Made by a program: the position numbers and the translations under genes. This document shows, in pieces, positions 43,195 to 52,255 of a stretch of DNA of 64,000 nt (the first letter of the stretch is position 1; every line of letters starts with the position of its first letter). The stretch is from NCBI GenBank assembly GCA_049299895.1, contig JBAQYF010000009.1, forward strand, positions 1 to 64,000, written 5' to 3'. This stretch comes from CAIYYO01 sp049299895 (lineage in GTDB: Archaea; Altiarchaeota; Altiarchaeia; IMC4; QMZM01). The notes under the pieces are model-generated. The model did no database searches, was not told the origin of the DNA, and was given only the letters and a program-made list of their open reading frames with translations.

Positions 43195-44231
43195 AAATGG
43201 AAAAAATCGTAGTAGCATCGACAAACAAAAGCGCGGGAAAGACCTGCATAATAACAGGCCTCATAAAAGCATCCGGGAAAAAATGCGGTTACATAAAACC
43301 CTTCGGCGACCGGCTTGTATACGGGGGGAAAAAGATATGGGACCTTGACGCAGGTTTCATCGCAGGGACGTTCGATCTGTCCGGGAAGGCGGAAGATATG
43401 ACGATCGGTTTCGAACACTCCAAGATAAAATACTCCTATGATGAAAAGACCGTTGGAAAGAAGCTCACGGACATGTGCGCGAAAGCGGGCAAAGGAAAAG
43501 ACGCGCTCATAATAGAAGGCGGAAGCGAGATGTGGCACGGCGCATCGGTACTCCTTGACGCCATCTCGGTGACGAAGCATGTGGGCGGCTCCCTGGTGCT
43601 CATAATCGACGGCGAAGACTACGACATACTCGACGACATATTCTTCATGAAGAAGTACCTGGACGCAAGCCGGGTAAAATTCGCAGGAGTCATAATCAAC
43701 AAAGTGGCCGACGTAGACGCGTTCAAAAAGACGTATCTTGCGGACCTGAAAAAAGAGAAGGTGAACGTTCTGGGGATAGTCCCGAGAACAAAAGAGCTCT
43801 CATACTACAAGGCAAAGCACCTCCTAGAACACATAATCGCAAAGAACCTGACCGGGACGGCAGGCTTGGACAAGACCATAAAAAGCGTATTCATAGGCGA
43901 CATGTCCGAGAACGCGGCTCTTGCGAATTCAACATTCAAAAAAGAAGGAAAGATGGTGATCACAAGCGGAGACCGGAGCGACATGATCCTTGCGGCGATA
44001 GAGACCGGCTCATCATGCATCCTCCTGACGAACGGCCACATGCCCCACGCGAACATCATAACGAAAGCGGCACACGCCGAGATCCCGACGTTCCTGGTGT
44101 CCACGGACACGTACCGCACGGTTACCCAGATAGAGCATCTGGAGCCGCTTCTCACAAAAGACGACAAAGAGAAAACTGCGCTCCTGAAAGGCCTGGTCAA
44201 AAAACACGTTAACTTGAAGGGGATATTCTAG
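43191..44231 (+). CDS. P-loop/DRTGG protein related to the N-terminus of Pta
   Basis: The 346-aa protein has an N-terminal BioD-like P-loop domain (ASTNKSAGKTCIITGL) and GVIINKV. The C-terminal half resembles the DRTGG domain (VITSGDRSDMILAAIETGSSCILLTNG written in parts). This is the regulatory portion that precedes phosphotransacetylase in some enzymes, here without the catalytic domain. Its overlap with the ligase gene links it to acetate/acetyl-CoA metabolism, probably as a regulator. Confidence 0.85.
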   Translation: MKMEKIVVASTNKSAGKTCIITGLIKASGKKCGYIKPFGDRLVYGGKKIWDLDAGFIAGTFDLSGKAEDMTIGFEHSKIKYSYDEKTVGKKLTDMCAKAGKGKDALIIEGGSEMWHGASVLLDAISVTKHVGGSLVLIIDGEDYDILDDIFFMKKYLDASRVKFAGVIINKVADVDAFKKTYLADLKKEKVNVLGIVPRTKELSYYKAKHLLEHIIAKNLTGTAGLDKTIKSVFIGDMSENAALANSTFKKEGKMVITSGDRSDMILAAIETGSSCILLTNGHMPHANIITKAAHAEIPTFLVSTDTYRTVTQIEHLEPLLTKDDKEKTALLKGLVKKHVNLKGIF

Positions 44232-44253
44232 TTGCTCTGAGAGCGCAAGATAC

Positions 44254-44275
44254 GGGCTTACCGGGGAGTAAGCCC
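44254..44275. terminator. Bidirectional terminator hairpin
   Basis: GGGCTTAC-cgggga-GTAAGCCC is a perfect 8-bp stem in the 57-bp gap between the end of the acetate operon (plus) and the end of dinB (minus). Confidence 0.6.
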
Positions 44276-44288
44276 GGCTCTGCGCCCA

Positions 44289-45383
44289 TCAGAAATCAAA
44301 CAAGCTCTTCTGCTCCTTCCTGTCTTTTACTTCCTTATGCGACAGATTGGATACTCTTATTCCCACGCGGCGCAGCATCTTCCCGGGATTTTTCGAAAAG
44401 AACCTGTCTATGAGCGCCCTGTAAGACGGCAGGACAGAGCACGCATCCGTTCCCCCGGGTATGGTCTCGCTCCTAGTCTGGGTCTGCAGATGCGAATCTA
44501 TCGTTATCAAAGAAACGGTCCGGAATGTTATCCTGTTCTGCATTTTCTTATTGAGGTCTGCGCACAGCTCGGATATCCTTTTGTACACAGTGCCCGGGTC
44601 GTCCGTATCCTCCTTTAAGGTCGCGATCCTCGAAAGCTGCTGCTTCTCTTTCTGTTCCACCGGCGAATCGTCTATCCCGAGCGCCTTGTCGCGCAGGAGC
44701 TTTGCCTTGTTCTTTCCGAACTCCTTCTCCAGGCCGGCCAGACCGTAGGCTGTCATATCCGCGGCAGTCTTCACCCCCAGGAAATTAAGTTCTTCTGCCG
44801 TCTTTTCGCCTACTCCGTGAAGCTTTCCTGCCGGCAGGTCTTTGAGGAAAGAAACAACCTCCCCCGGTTTCACGACTGTCAGGCCGTCCGGCTTATTTCT
44901 CTTTCCTGCCATCTTGGAGACGTACTTGTTCGGCCCGATGCCTACGGAACAAGTTATCCCTTCCTCCGTTTTTATCTCTCCTCTGATCTCCCGGGCTATT
45001 TTCTCCGCGCACGGGTAACTCCCGGCGCACCTGTCGGATACGTCCAGATACGCCTCGTCGATAGATACCTGCTGAAACCTGTCCGCATGCTCTTCAAGGA
45101 GGTCCATTATCCTTCCAGAGACTTCCCTGTAATGCTCCATGTCTACCGGGAGAAAGACAACGTCCTTTCCTTTGGCGGCCCTTTTGGCAAATGCTATCGG
45201 CATACCGGCTCTGATCCCCAATTCGCGCGCAGGGTAATTCGACGTGGCAACGGCTCCGGAGTCTGCACTCCTCCCGGAATACACGCACACAACGACCGGT
45301 TTGCCCCTGATATCCGGCCTGCGCAGTTCCTCCAGCGAGGCATAGAATGCGTCGAGGTCGACGTGCAGGATTATGCGTTCCAT
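44289..45383 (-). CDS. dinB: DNA polymerase IV (Y-family)
   Basis: The 364-aa translesion polymerase has ILHVDLDAFYASLEELRRP (catalytic Asp at the N-terminus), RAGMPIAFAKR, SIDEAYLDVSD (second acidic pair), CSVGIGPNKYVSKMA and GVGEKTAEELNFLGV. The C-terminus carries KEQKSLFDF, a PCNA-binding box of the QxxLFxF type. The start MERIILH at 45383 is one base after the stop of the upstream YdeI-like gene. Confidence 0.95.
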   Translation of the reverse strand: MERIILHVDLDAFYASLEELRRPDIRGKPVVVCVYSGRSADSGAVATSNYPARELGIRAGMPIAFAKRAAKGKDVVFLPVDMEHYREVSGRIMDLLEEHADRFQQVSIDEAYLDVSDRCAGSYPCAEKIAREIRGEIKTEEGITCSVGIGPNKYVSKMAGKRNKPDGLTVVKPGEVVSFLKDLPAGKLHGVGEKTAEELNFLGVKTAADMTAYGLAGLEKEFGKNKAKLLRDKALGIDDSPVEQKEKQQLSRIATLKEDTDDPGTVYKRISELCADLNKKMQNRITFRTVSLITIDSHLQTQTRSETIPGGTDACSVLPSYRALIDRFFSKNPGKMLRRVGIRVSNLSHKEVKDRKEQKSLFDF

Positions 45384-45384
45384 T

Positions 45385-45927
45385 TTATCGTACGATCCCA
45401 AACATCTTATTCTTCCCCGTCATCTTAAGAAAATAATTTAGGCGTTTTTGGAATACTTCGGGCCTGTTTCTTGCGCCTTCTATCCAGCCGATTCGCACCG
45501 TTTTGTATGTCCCGGGAAATTTGTTGTAATTATCCCAGACGGTTTTGTCCTTTTTCAATGCAGTCAATATGTCCTTCTTGGGGGAGGCCCCCTTGTCTTT
45601 CAGCATGCCTGCGATCTTTGCCATTCCGAACGGGGTCATGCGGCCCTCTCTGATAAGCCTGCGGGCGCGCTCCTTATTTGCCTCGGACCAGTTTGAGTTG
45701 TCGTTCCTGGGCGTGAATCTCTGCGCAAAGCGTTCGTCGTCTATGCCTTTCTGTATGCTGTCTATCCAGCCGAATGCGAGGGCCTCTTCGACCGCATCCT
45801 CATAGGATATCCTCGGTTTACCTGTGTGCTTGCGGTAATAGACCAGCCAGATCTCTTTTTCGGAGCCGTGGTTCTTCTCCAGCCAGCTGCGCCAGTCCGT
45901 CCGGTCCGTTACATAAAGGGTTTTCAT
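45385..45927 (-). CDS. YdeI/OmpD-associated family protein
   Basis: The 180-aa protein has the YdeI-type pattern: WLEKNHGSEKEIWLVYYRKHTGKP, YEDAVEEALAFGWIDS, RFTPRNDNSNWSEANKERA, and a C-terminal KDKTVWDNYNKFP with RIGWIEGARNRPE. Bacterial members are annotated as bacteriocin-protection proteins; the biochemical role is unknown. It is coupled to dinB downstream, suggesting co-expression under stress. It is divergent from the AlkD-like gene. Confidence 0.88.
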   Translation of the reverse strand: MKTLYVTDRTDWRSWLEKNHGSEKEIWLVYYRKHTGKPRISYEDAVEEALAFGWIDSIQKGIDDERFAQRFTPRNDNSNWSEANKERARRLIREGRMTPFGMAKIAGMLKDKGASPKKDILTALKKDKTVWDNYNKFPGTYKTVRIGWIEGARNRPEVFQKRLNYFLKMTGKNKMFGIVR

Positions 45928-45966
45928 CCTGGAATCCTATTATTAATCAACGTGACCGGCAAAAAA

Positions 45967-46677
45967 ATGGAAAAACAGATATTATTCTCGATACGTTCCG
46001 AACTGAAGAAAAACGCCGACGACAAGACAAGGGAGAGCGGCAACCATTTTTTCAAGGAGGAAATCAGGCTGTACGGCGTGAAGACCGCGATAGTTTCAAA
46101 GATAGCCGGGGAATATTTCAGCGAAATAAAAGATTCCGAAAAAAAGGAAATATTCGCCCTCTGCGATGAATTGTGGTCCTCCGGCTATATGGAAGAGTCG
46201 TTCATCGCCGGGAAATGGGCCTACCTCCTGCGCAAGAGATACGAGCCGTCAGACTTCTCCGTCTACGAGCGCTGGGTGGAAAAATACGTGAGCAACTGGG
46301 CGTCGTGCGACACGCTGTGCAATCACGCGATAGGCGAATACGTGGAAAAATATCCGGAGCGCGTCAAAGACCTGAAGGGATGGGCTAAGTCTGAGAACCG
46401 CTGGATGAGAAGAGCCGCAGCGGTTACATTGATCCTCCCGGCCCGCAGGGGAAAATTCCTGAAAGACGTCTTCGAAATAGCGGACATCCTCCTCTTGGAC
46501 AAAGACGACCTCGTGCAGAAAGGCTACGGCTGGATGCTGAAGGAAGCAGGCAAGGCGCACCAGGAGGAAGTCTTCGACTACGTGGTCAGGAACAAAAAAA
46601 ACATGCCTCGGACGGCTCTGCGCTACGCCGTCGAGAAGATGCCCGCCGACCTGCGGAAGAAGGCGATGGAGAAATAA
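45967..46677 (+). CDS. DNA alkylation repair protein, AlkD-like
   Basis: The 236-aa HEAT-repeat protein matches the AlkD family: FFKEEIRLYGVKTAIVSKIA, FIAGKWAYLLRKRY, the region WVEKYVSNWASCDTLCNHAIGE containing the catalytic-type W..CD, and KSENRWMRRAAAVTLILPAR. AlkD excises N3/N7-alkylpurines. The ATG at 45967 is chosen since family similarity starts there; the longer frame covers the divergent gene's promoter. With dinB and the YdeI-like gene it forms a DNA-damage neighbourhood. Confidence 0.9.
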   Translation: MEKQILFSIRSELKKNADDKTRESGNHFFKEEIRLYGVKTAIVSKIAGEYFSEIKDSEKKEIFALCDELWSSGYMEESFIAGKWAYLLRKRYEPSDFSVYERWVEKYVSNWASCDTLCNHAIGEYVEKYPERVKDLKGWAKSENRWMRRAAAVTLILPARRGKFLKDVFEIADILLLDKDDLVQKGYGWMLKEAGKAHQEEVFDYVVRNKKNMPRTALRYAVEKMPADLRKKAMEK

Positions 46678-46702
46678 TAAGGGAAAAAGCGAATAATCAT
46701 AC

Positions 46703-47482
46703 ATGGTCGATAAAAAGAAGATATGGCGCAAATGGCATATCCTGATAAAGATACTCCCGCTGCTGGCACTTGTGATGCTGCTCAAGTACGCAACCCACGT
46801 ATACGGCCTGGAAGTCATGTCTCTTTCAGCGCTCTTCACCAGCATAGTTGCTGCGACGACTTTTCTGATAGGCTTTCTCATAACCGGGGTGATATCCGAT
46901 TATAAAGAGAGCGAGAAAATACCCGGGGACCTTGCGACAAGCCTTGAAGCCCTGCACGACGAAGCCGACATAATCCGTATGAACAAGGATTCAAGAGAGT
47001 CAAAGGATTATATCGAATACCACAAGGCGTTCATATTGTCGCTGGAGAACTGGTTCTACCACAAGGAGAGAACGAAGACGCTGCTCAAAAAGGTTGAGGA
47101 GATGAACGGGCATTTCGCGAAGCTTGAGTCGCAGGCCCAGGCGACATTCATCAACAGGATGAAGCTTGAACAAAACAACATAAGAAAGACGATAATCCGG
47201 GTGGACAACATAAGAGACCTGAGCTTCGTTGCCTCGGCATACGCCGTAGTGGAGGCGCTCGTATTCTTCCTGATACTCGGCCTGCTGCTATTGAAACAGG
47301 AGCCCTTCTACGAATCAATGTTCCTCTCAGGCATAGTATCCTTCCTGGTACTCTACATGCTGTTTCTCATAAAGGACCTGGACAATCCGTTCGACTACTC
47401 GGAATACGGAGAGACCGGAACAGAGGTATCCCTCAAGCCTCTAAGAGACCTTCGGGAGCGGCTGTACCCCGGGGCAAAGTGA
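46703..47482 (+). CDS. Bestrophin-like (DUF4239-type) membrane protein
   Basis: The 259-aa protein has four membrane segments (about residues 13-33, 42-65, 175-200 and 208-228) around a central cytoplasmic helical region of about 100 residues. The pattern KDLDNPFDYSEYGE near the C-terminus is typical of bestrophin-like DUF4239 proteins, possible anion channels. It is 25 bp downstream of the AlkD-like gene. The function is unproven. Confidence 0.65.
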   Translation: MVDKKKIWRKWHILIKILPLLALVMLLKYATHVYGLEVMSLSALFTSIVAATTFLIGFLITGVISDYKESEKIPGDLATSLEALHDEADIIRMNKDSRESKDYIEYHKAFILSLENWFYHKERTKTLLKKVEEMNGHFAKLESQAQATFINRMKLEQNNIRKTIIRVDNIRDLSFVASAYAVVEALVFFLILGLLLLKQEPFYESMFLSGIVSFLVLYMLFLIKDLDNPFDYSEYGETGTEVSLKPLRDLRERLYPGAK

Positions 47483-47597
47483 AAATCTATGCACCCGCTT
47501 GCAGGAACCATTGCACGGACGCTTACACGGAAATGGAAATGATCCTCGACATATCTCCCATTCTTATTCCTGTAATCTTCTATATTAACATTAACTG

Positions 47598-47729
47598 GTG
47601 TATTCCTATTTAGAGAGTAAATGCTTTCTGAAAGATGAATTCCCCTTGGAGTTCATGTACATAGATACCAATCTATCCGTACCTGAAAATTCTTTGCAGG
47701 ATTTCTATGCGGTCACCGGTGAAATATAA
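47598..47729 (+). CDS. Possible 43-aa small protein
   Basis: An open frame starts at GTG 47598 and ends at TAA 47727-47729, with an AT-rich TATA-like stretch (TATATTAAC) just upstream. Its stop lies a few bases before the Shine-Dalgarno of the next gene. The residues include FPLEFMYIDTNLSVPEN. I recognise no family, and the frame could be chance. Confidence 0.3.
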   Translation: MYSYLESKCFLKDEFPLEFMYIDTNLSVPENSLQDFYAVTGEI

Positions 47730-47743
47730 AGGAGGTAAACGAA

Positions 47744-47905
47744 ATGGCATACGGCGACAGTGGCGGCTACGGAGAGCGTGAGATGCATAAAGTAACATGC
47801 TCCGAGTGCAAGAAGGAAACGGAAGTTCCCTTTAAACCCTCTGGCGACAGACCTGTATATTGCAGGGACTGCTACCAGAAGCACAAACCACCGAGAAGAT
47901 ACTGA
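47744..47905 (+). CDS. CxxC-x(n)-CxxC small zinc-ribbon protein
   Basis: The 53-aa protein has a Gly/Tyr-rich N-terminus (MAYGDSGGYGERE), then CSECKKETEVPFKPSGDRPVYCRDC, i.e. two CxxC knuckles, and a basic tail QKHKPPRRY. It matches the widespread small CxxC...CxxC family found in archaea and candidate-phylum bacteria, thought to bind zinc and perhaps nucleic acid. A strong GGAGGT at 47731-47736 sets the start. Confidence 0.8.
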   Translation: MAYGDSGGYGEREMHKVTCSECKKETEVPFKPSGDRPVYCRDCYQKHKPPRRY

Positions 47906-47950
47906 ATCTTTTCCGGTTTTTTTATTTTTTCTTTTTTTTTACGTTCCCCT

Positions 47951-48430
47951 TTAGAATAAAGACGTAATATCCGACGCGGCATTCTCCATCAGTTTCTCCC
48001 GGTTATGGAACAGGCCAGGCACAATCTTTCCCGGTAAAACGTTCGCTCCCTTTTCCGCAAGGGTCTTACTGAGCAAAGCGATCGCCTGCTTCCCGCCCAT
48101 GGACTCGCGGGGTAATCCCATGCAGACATAGGGCAGGACTTTCTTTCCTGAAACGTCTTTTAATCCCTTCGCGGCTTCGTAGACGACGGGCGACGCCGAG
48201 AAGGCCCACACGGGGCCGCCCACGATGAAGGCGTCGTATTTGCCCCCGTCGGGAAGGTTTGTTATCGAAAAATCAGGATGATTTCGCACCGTGCCAGAAG
48301 ACACTGGAGGATCGGTCTTCAACTCGACAACGTCAACGGAATGCCCTTTTTTTCTCAGCGTTTCTGCGAACATGTTCCCGAGCTTTAAGGAGGTGCCGGT
48401 CTTTGAGTGAACGATTACTGCGATTTTCAT
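47951..48430 (-). CDS. Flavodoxin-like protein
   Basis: The 159-aa protein has the FMN phosphate loop VIVHSKTGTSLKLG at the N-terminus, then FIVGGPVWAFSASPV and KKVLPYVCMGLP in the aromatic loops. The start MKIAVIV at 48430 is preferred to the ATG at 48451 because the first strand begins there. It is a likely small electron carrier or quinone reductase. It is monocistronic and convergent with the zinc-ribbon gene. Confidence 0.85.
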   Translation of the reverse strand: MKIAVIVHSKTGTSLKLGNMFAETLRKKGHSVDVVELKTDPPVSSGTVRNHPDFSITNLPDGGKYDAFIVGGPVWAFSASPVVYEAAKGLKDVSGKKVLPYVCMGLPRESMGGKQAIALLSKTLAEKGANVLPGKIVPGLFHNREKLMENAASDITSLF

Positions 48431-48550
48431 GGATAATACATCTATTTGCAAACAAATATAATGCGATGAATAGAAAACGCCTCCGGGTGAGATGCATGTG
48501 CCGGCTGCACAACATTTTATATTAAACCCAGATTACCTAATAATTTCTTG

Positions 48551-49375
48551 ATGAAGCTATTCCTTGATTCCGCGAAGCTCCCGGAGATAGAAAAAGCGAA
48601 TTCCTGCGGAATTCTTGACGGCGTCACAACCAATCCCGCCCTTATAAAGACCGCTATGGAGGACCTGAATGAGCGGGGAGAGGCGCTCAATATCTGGGAA
48701 TACACGGATCGGATAATGATGTCCTCCGCCGGGATCCCGGTGATCCTCGGAGTCACGGAGTCTTCATGCGAAGGAATAGCCAACCAGGGGCGGGCCCTTT
48801 ATTATCTGTTTAATCCGGTTGCCGGCAACGTTTACATAAAAGTGCCTGTGAATCCGTCTTTTGCAGGCGAGCGCGGCAGGGACCTTGAAGGGACGGCAGC
48901 GATAAAAACACTTTCAGGGGCCGGGATACCTGTCACTGCCACGTTTATCTTTACTCCGGAGCAGGCATTGATGGCCGCCAAAGCCGGGGCAAAGATCGTG
49001 TGCCTGCACGCCGGAAAGCTTGACGACTACATCCTGACCCAGCATGGCATCAAGGCGGATGCGGTCGATTGCCTGCCCGCGGAGGGTTTGAGGTCCGAGA
49101 TAGGAGTGCTGGACGATAACGGGATCGTCTCCGGCGTAGACCTGATCAAGACGACGGTTTCGCTTTTCAGGAAATATAACATCGGGACGCAGATAATGGC
49201 CGCAAGTATCCGGTCTGTCAGGCAGGTGCGCGAGGTCGCCCTCGCGGGAGCAGACATCGCAACTCTTCCCCTTTCTCTGATAGAAGCTCTCATGGATCAT
49301 CCTAAGACCCGGGAAGGCATGGAATTATTCAAGCAGGGCATACTGCAGGAATACGCGGATCTGACCAAGAAATAG
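48551..49375 (+). CDS. Transaldolase / fructose-6-phosphate aldolase-like
   Basis: The 274-aa TIM-barrel protein has FLDSAKLPEIEKA and DGVTTNPALI at the start, the Schiff-base lysine in NVYIKVPV (about residue 95) and the later QIMAASIRSVRQV. The length lies between short FSA/TalC (about 215) and classic transaldolase. It probably works in sugar-phosphate interconversion. ATG at 48551 is preferred to the preceding TTG. Confidence 0.9.
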   Translation: MKLFLDSAKLPEIEKANSCGILDGVTTNPALIKTAMEDLNERGEALNIWEYTDRIMMSSAGIPVILGVTESSCEGIANQGRALYYLFNPVAGNVYIKVPVNPSFAGERGRDLEGTAAIKTLSGAGIPVTATFIFTPEQALMAAKAGAKIVCLHAGKLDDYILTQHGIKADAVDCLPAEGLRSEIGVLDDNGIVSGVDLIKTTVSLFRKYNIGTQIMAASIRSVRQVREVALAGADIATLPLSLIEALMDHPKTREGMELFKQGILQEYADLTKK

Positions 49376-49431
49376 CGCGCATATGTGCGTTATATGCTTT
49401 CTTTACCTATACTACCTTGAGGTGAATTGAG

Positions 49432-50043
49432 ATGGACCCCAAAAACAGATTCTATGCATTGCCGCAACTCCCGTATGAATATAACGCTCTTTCCCCCGTC
49501 ATGTCCGAAGAGCAGCTGAGGATACACCACGACAAGCACCATGCCGCCTATGTCAACGGCGCGAACGCGCTCCTGGAATCCCTTGATAAGGCAAGGAAGG
49601 AAGGCGCGGAAATAGACGCGTCTACGATGGCAAAACAGATGTCTTTCAATACAGGGGGCCACAACCTGCATTCTTTATTCTGGAAGAACCTCTCAAAACC
49701 AAAAGACTCAAACAAACCCTCCGGAAAGATAGCCTCTGCGATCGATGCCGAATTCGGAAGCTTCGAGCGATTCAAAAAAGAATTTACGCAGGCGGCAATA
49801 AAGACCGAGGGCTCGGGATGGGCAGTCCTGTCATACTGCCTGATGACCGAAAGGCCGATAATAATGCAGATAGAGAAACACAACGTCAACGTAAGCCCCA
49901 GAAGGCCGATCATACTAGTTCTCGACGTATGGGAGCACGCGTATTACCTGGACTACAGGAACGACCGCGCCAGGTACGTTGAGAATTACTGGAGCATCGT
50001 TTACTGGGATGAAGTGAATAAGCGATTAGAGGAGCTGCTCTGA
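49432..50043 (+). CDS. sod: Fe/Mn superoxide dismutase
   Basis: The 203-aa protein has the metal ligands: His in HHDKHHAAYVNGAN (first two), and Asp and His in DVWEHAYYLDYRNDRARYV. GGHNLHSLFWKNL lies between. It removes superoxide. It follows transaldolase by 56 bp and may be co-transcribed. With the nitroreductase and flavoproteins nearby it suggests occasional oxygen exposure in an otherwise anaerobic metabolism. Confidence 0.95.
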   Translation: MDPKNRFYALPQLPYEYNALSPVMSEEQLRIHHDKHHAAYVNGANALLESLDKARKEGAEIDASTMAKQMSFNTGGHNLHSLFWKNLSKPKDSNKPSGKIASAIDAEFGSFERFKKEFTQAAIKTEGSGWAVLSYCLMTERPIIMQIEKHNVNVSPRRPIILVLDVWEHAYYLDYRNDRARYVENYWSIVYWDEVNKRLEELL

Positions 50044-50055
50044 AGGCAGCCTCCA

Positions 50056-50607
50056 TCACTTCATCCATTTCAAAACATCCGGCTTGTTCCTCTTCCCGGT
50101 AGGTTTGTTCTTTGGGTAGCCGAGGATAATCGGCACCATGAGTTCGTAGCCTTCAGGAACCCCCGCTTTTATTAAAACATCGGGCTTTGTGTTGAGGGAG
50201 CTTATGAATCCCATGTAGCAGGACCCGAGGCCCAGATCGTAGGCTTTCAGGAACATGTTCTCCGCCGCAAGGACGCTGTCCAGGATGTTGACTTCCCCCC
50301 ATATCTTGTCGGATTCGGCGCATACGAATATCAGCACGGGGGCGCTGTAGCAGACGATGTCTTCCTTTGTCTCGAACTGCTTTGCCATGTTGGGCATCGT
50401 CTCGGACACGACCTTTTTGGTCTCATCGGAGACGTATTTTATGATCTCTTTATTTTCGATGACGATGAATCTCCAGGGCTGGCGATTCATGCCCGTAGGC
50501 GCCCACGTGCCGGCCTCCAGGACGGCCTCTATCATCTCTTTTGGTACTGCCTTGTCCTCGTAGGACCGCACGCTCCTCCTGCCCCTGATGCAAGCATCCA
50601 GTTCCAT
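50056..50607 (-). CDS. Nitroreductase-family flavoprotein
   Basis: The 183-aa protein matches the FMN-dependent nitroreductase fold: RGRRSVRSYEDKAVPKEMIE, AGTWAPTGMNRQPWRFIVIE and GLGSCYMGFIS, with a C-terminal GYPKNKPTGKRN. The substrate is not deducible. It is convergent with sod. The 50608-50793 gap toward hyfF holds no recognisable gene. Confidence 0.92.
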   Translation of the reverse strand: MELDACIRGRRSVRSYEDKAVPKEMIEAVLEAGTWAPTGMNRQPWRFIVIENKEIIKYVSDETKKVVSETMPNMAKQFETKEDIVCYSAPVLIFVCAESDKIWGEVNILDSVLAAENMFLKAYDLGLGSCYMGFISSLNTKPDVLIKAGVPEGYELMVPIILGYPKNKPTGKRNKPDVLKWMK

Positions 50608-50793
50608 AAGTTATAGAAGGAATTGACTGATAAAACACGGCTTTGAGCCCGGTTCCGTTTACGGTGCCGCAAGCTCTCTTGTAGTGGTACTCTTATGGGC
50701 GTATTATTCGTCGCAGATATTCTTCTTCGGCGCGGAATACATCAAGATTTATGCCAGGACCCGCGGTTCGCTCTGCAAAAAAAGTTAAGGCCA

Positions 50794-52254
50794 TTACCGA
50801 TACAGGGTTTTCGTTATGTTCTCTATCAGCCCGGTCAATTCCTTAGGCGTACAGAGCCCCAGTATCAGGACAATAACCAGGAGTATGATTATAGGTATCT
50901 TAAGGCCTATTGGCGCATGATATCTCTTAATCGTCCCGGTCTTTTCCTCTCCGGTACCTTTGGTGAACGCCTCGGTCAGGACTACAGCGAAACCTGCGTA
51001 TGTGATCAGGATGAATCCCAGCACGGGTATGAGGAGAACTATCGAGTATCTTGCGATCTCGGAGAGGATCCAGAATTTCGTCGTGAACGGGAGGAACGGA
51101 GGGATTCCTATTATCGCCGCGGCTCCGAGGATCAGTGCCGCCGACGCGAAAGGCTGGACCGTCAGCGCATCCTTTATGTTCTCTACCTTGTTGCTTAGGT
51201 ATTGATTATGGAGTATGCCGCTCGACAGGAATAGCGAAGCCTTCGTCAGCGAATATGCGAGCGTGTGCAGCAGCACCCAGAACAACGCTGCCGGGGTGCT
51301 TATCCCTATCCCTATGAGCATTAGGCCGCTGTTTTCCACGCTTGAGAATGCGATCAATTTTCTGATGTTCCTTTGCTGCAGCATGCTGAATGCGCCTATA
51401 AAAAGGCTTAGAACGCCGTAGGCCAGGAGTATGTTCGATGCGGCGGATACCGAATCGGTCACGCGCATTATCGAGTATATCCTAAGTATGCCGAACAGCC
51501 CGATGTTGAGGACGACTGCAGAGAGGACCGTGCTGACCGACGAAGGCGCTTTTGAGTACGCATGCGGCAGGGCCGTGTGGAACGGGGCTATCCCCGCCTT
51601 GGCCGCAAAGCCGAGGAAGATGAATGCATAGGCCGCGATTAGGACGTCCGGGTCCAGCTTTTGAGCGTTTTCCATCAGCACGTTCCAGTTAAGCGTGCCT
51701 GCGCCGAGGGCTTTTTCAGTGGCCGTGAACAAAAGTACGAGTCCGATGAATGTGAACACCATGACAGTCGAACTGACGAACACGTATTTTAGCGCCGCAT
51801 CTATGTTCTTCTGGGAATTCAGGATGGCTATCATGAGGGCGGAGAACAGCGTAGTGAGCTCCGTGAATATCCAGAGGAGGGCCAGGTTGTTCGAAGAAAA
51901 AGACAGCACGATGAAAAGCAGCAACGAATTCATCGCCGCGTAGACGAGGGCTAGATTGCTTTTGTTCATGTAGCCGCATGCAAGGAGGTTCTCAAGATAA
52001 TCCTTCCTGTATATGACGACAAGCAGGAAAACGGCTGCTGCTATCAGTATCTCATAGACCGCGAGGTAGTCTATCATGAAGTTCTCGTCGATATAATATT
52101 TCGGAAAAACCGGCGTTGTCAGGATTGATCCTATCAAAACGAAACACGATAAGACGTGCATAAGCGATAAGGCGTTCAATATCCTGTGGGATTTTGTTAA
52201 TGCCGTGAGAGCGATTATCAATATCCCGAACAACGCGTACCCGATGAGCGCCAT
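50794..52254 (-). CDS. hyfF: Hydrogenase-4-type antiporter subunit HyfF-like
   Basis: The 486-aa protein has about 13 membrane segments and belongs to the NuoL/M/N-MrpD family. It has the conserved proton-path Glu in IFTELTTLFSALMIA, the Lys in GFAAKAGIAPFHTALPHAYSKAPS, and GAFSMLQQRNIRKLIAFSSVENSG. It is last in the hyfBCEF order. In complete complexes the large [NiFe] subunit gene would follow, but here none does. Confidence 0.9.
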   Translation of the reverse strand: MALIGYALFGILIIALTALTKSHRILNALSLMHVLSCFVLIGSILTTPVFPKYYIDENFMIDYLAVYEILIAAAVFLLVVIYRKDYLENLLACGYMNKSNLALVYAAMNSLLLFIVLSFSSNNLALLWIFTELTTLFSALMIAILNSQKNIDAALKYVFVSSTVMVFTFIGLVLLFTATEKALGAGTLNWNVLMENAQKLDPDVLIAAYAFIFLGFAAKAGIAPFHTALPHAYSKAPSSVSTVLSAVVLNIGLFGILRIYSIMRVTDSVSAASNILLAYGVLSLFIGAFSMLQQRNIRKLIAFSSVENSGLMLIGIGISTPAALFWVLLHTLAYSLTKASLFLSSGILHNQYLSNKVENIKDALTVQPFASAALILGAAAIIGIPPFLPFTTKFWILSEIARYSIVLLIPVLGFILITYAGFAVVLTEAFTKGTGEEKTGTIKRYHAPIGLKIPIIILLVIVLILGLCTPKELTGLIENITKTLYR

Positions 52255-52255
52255 C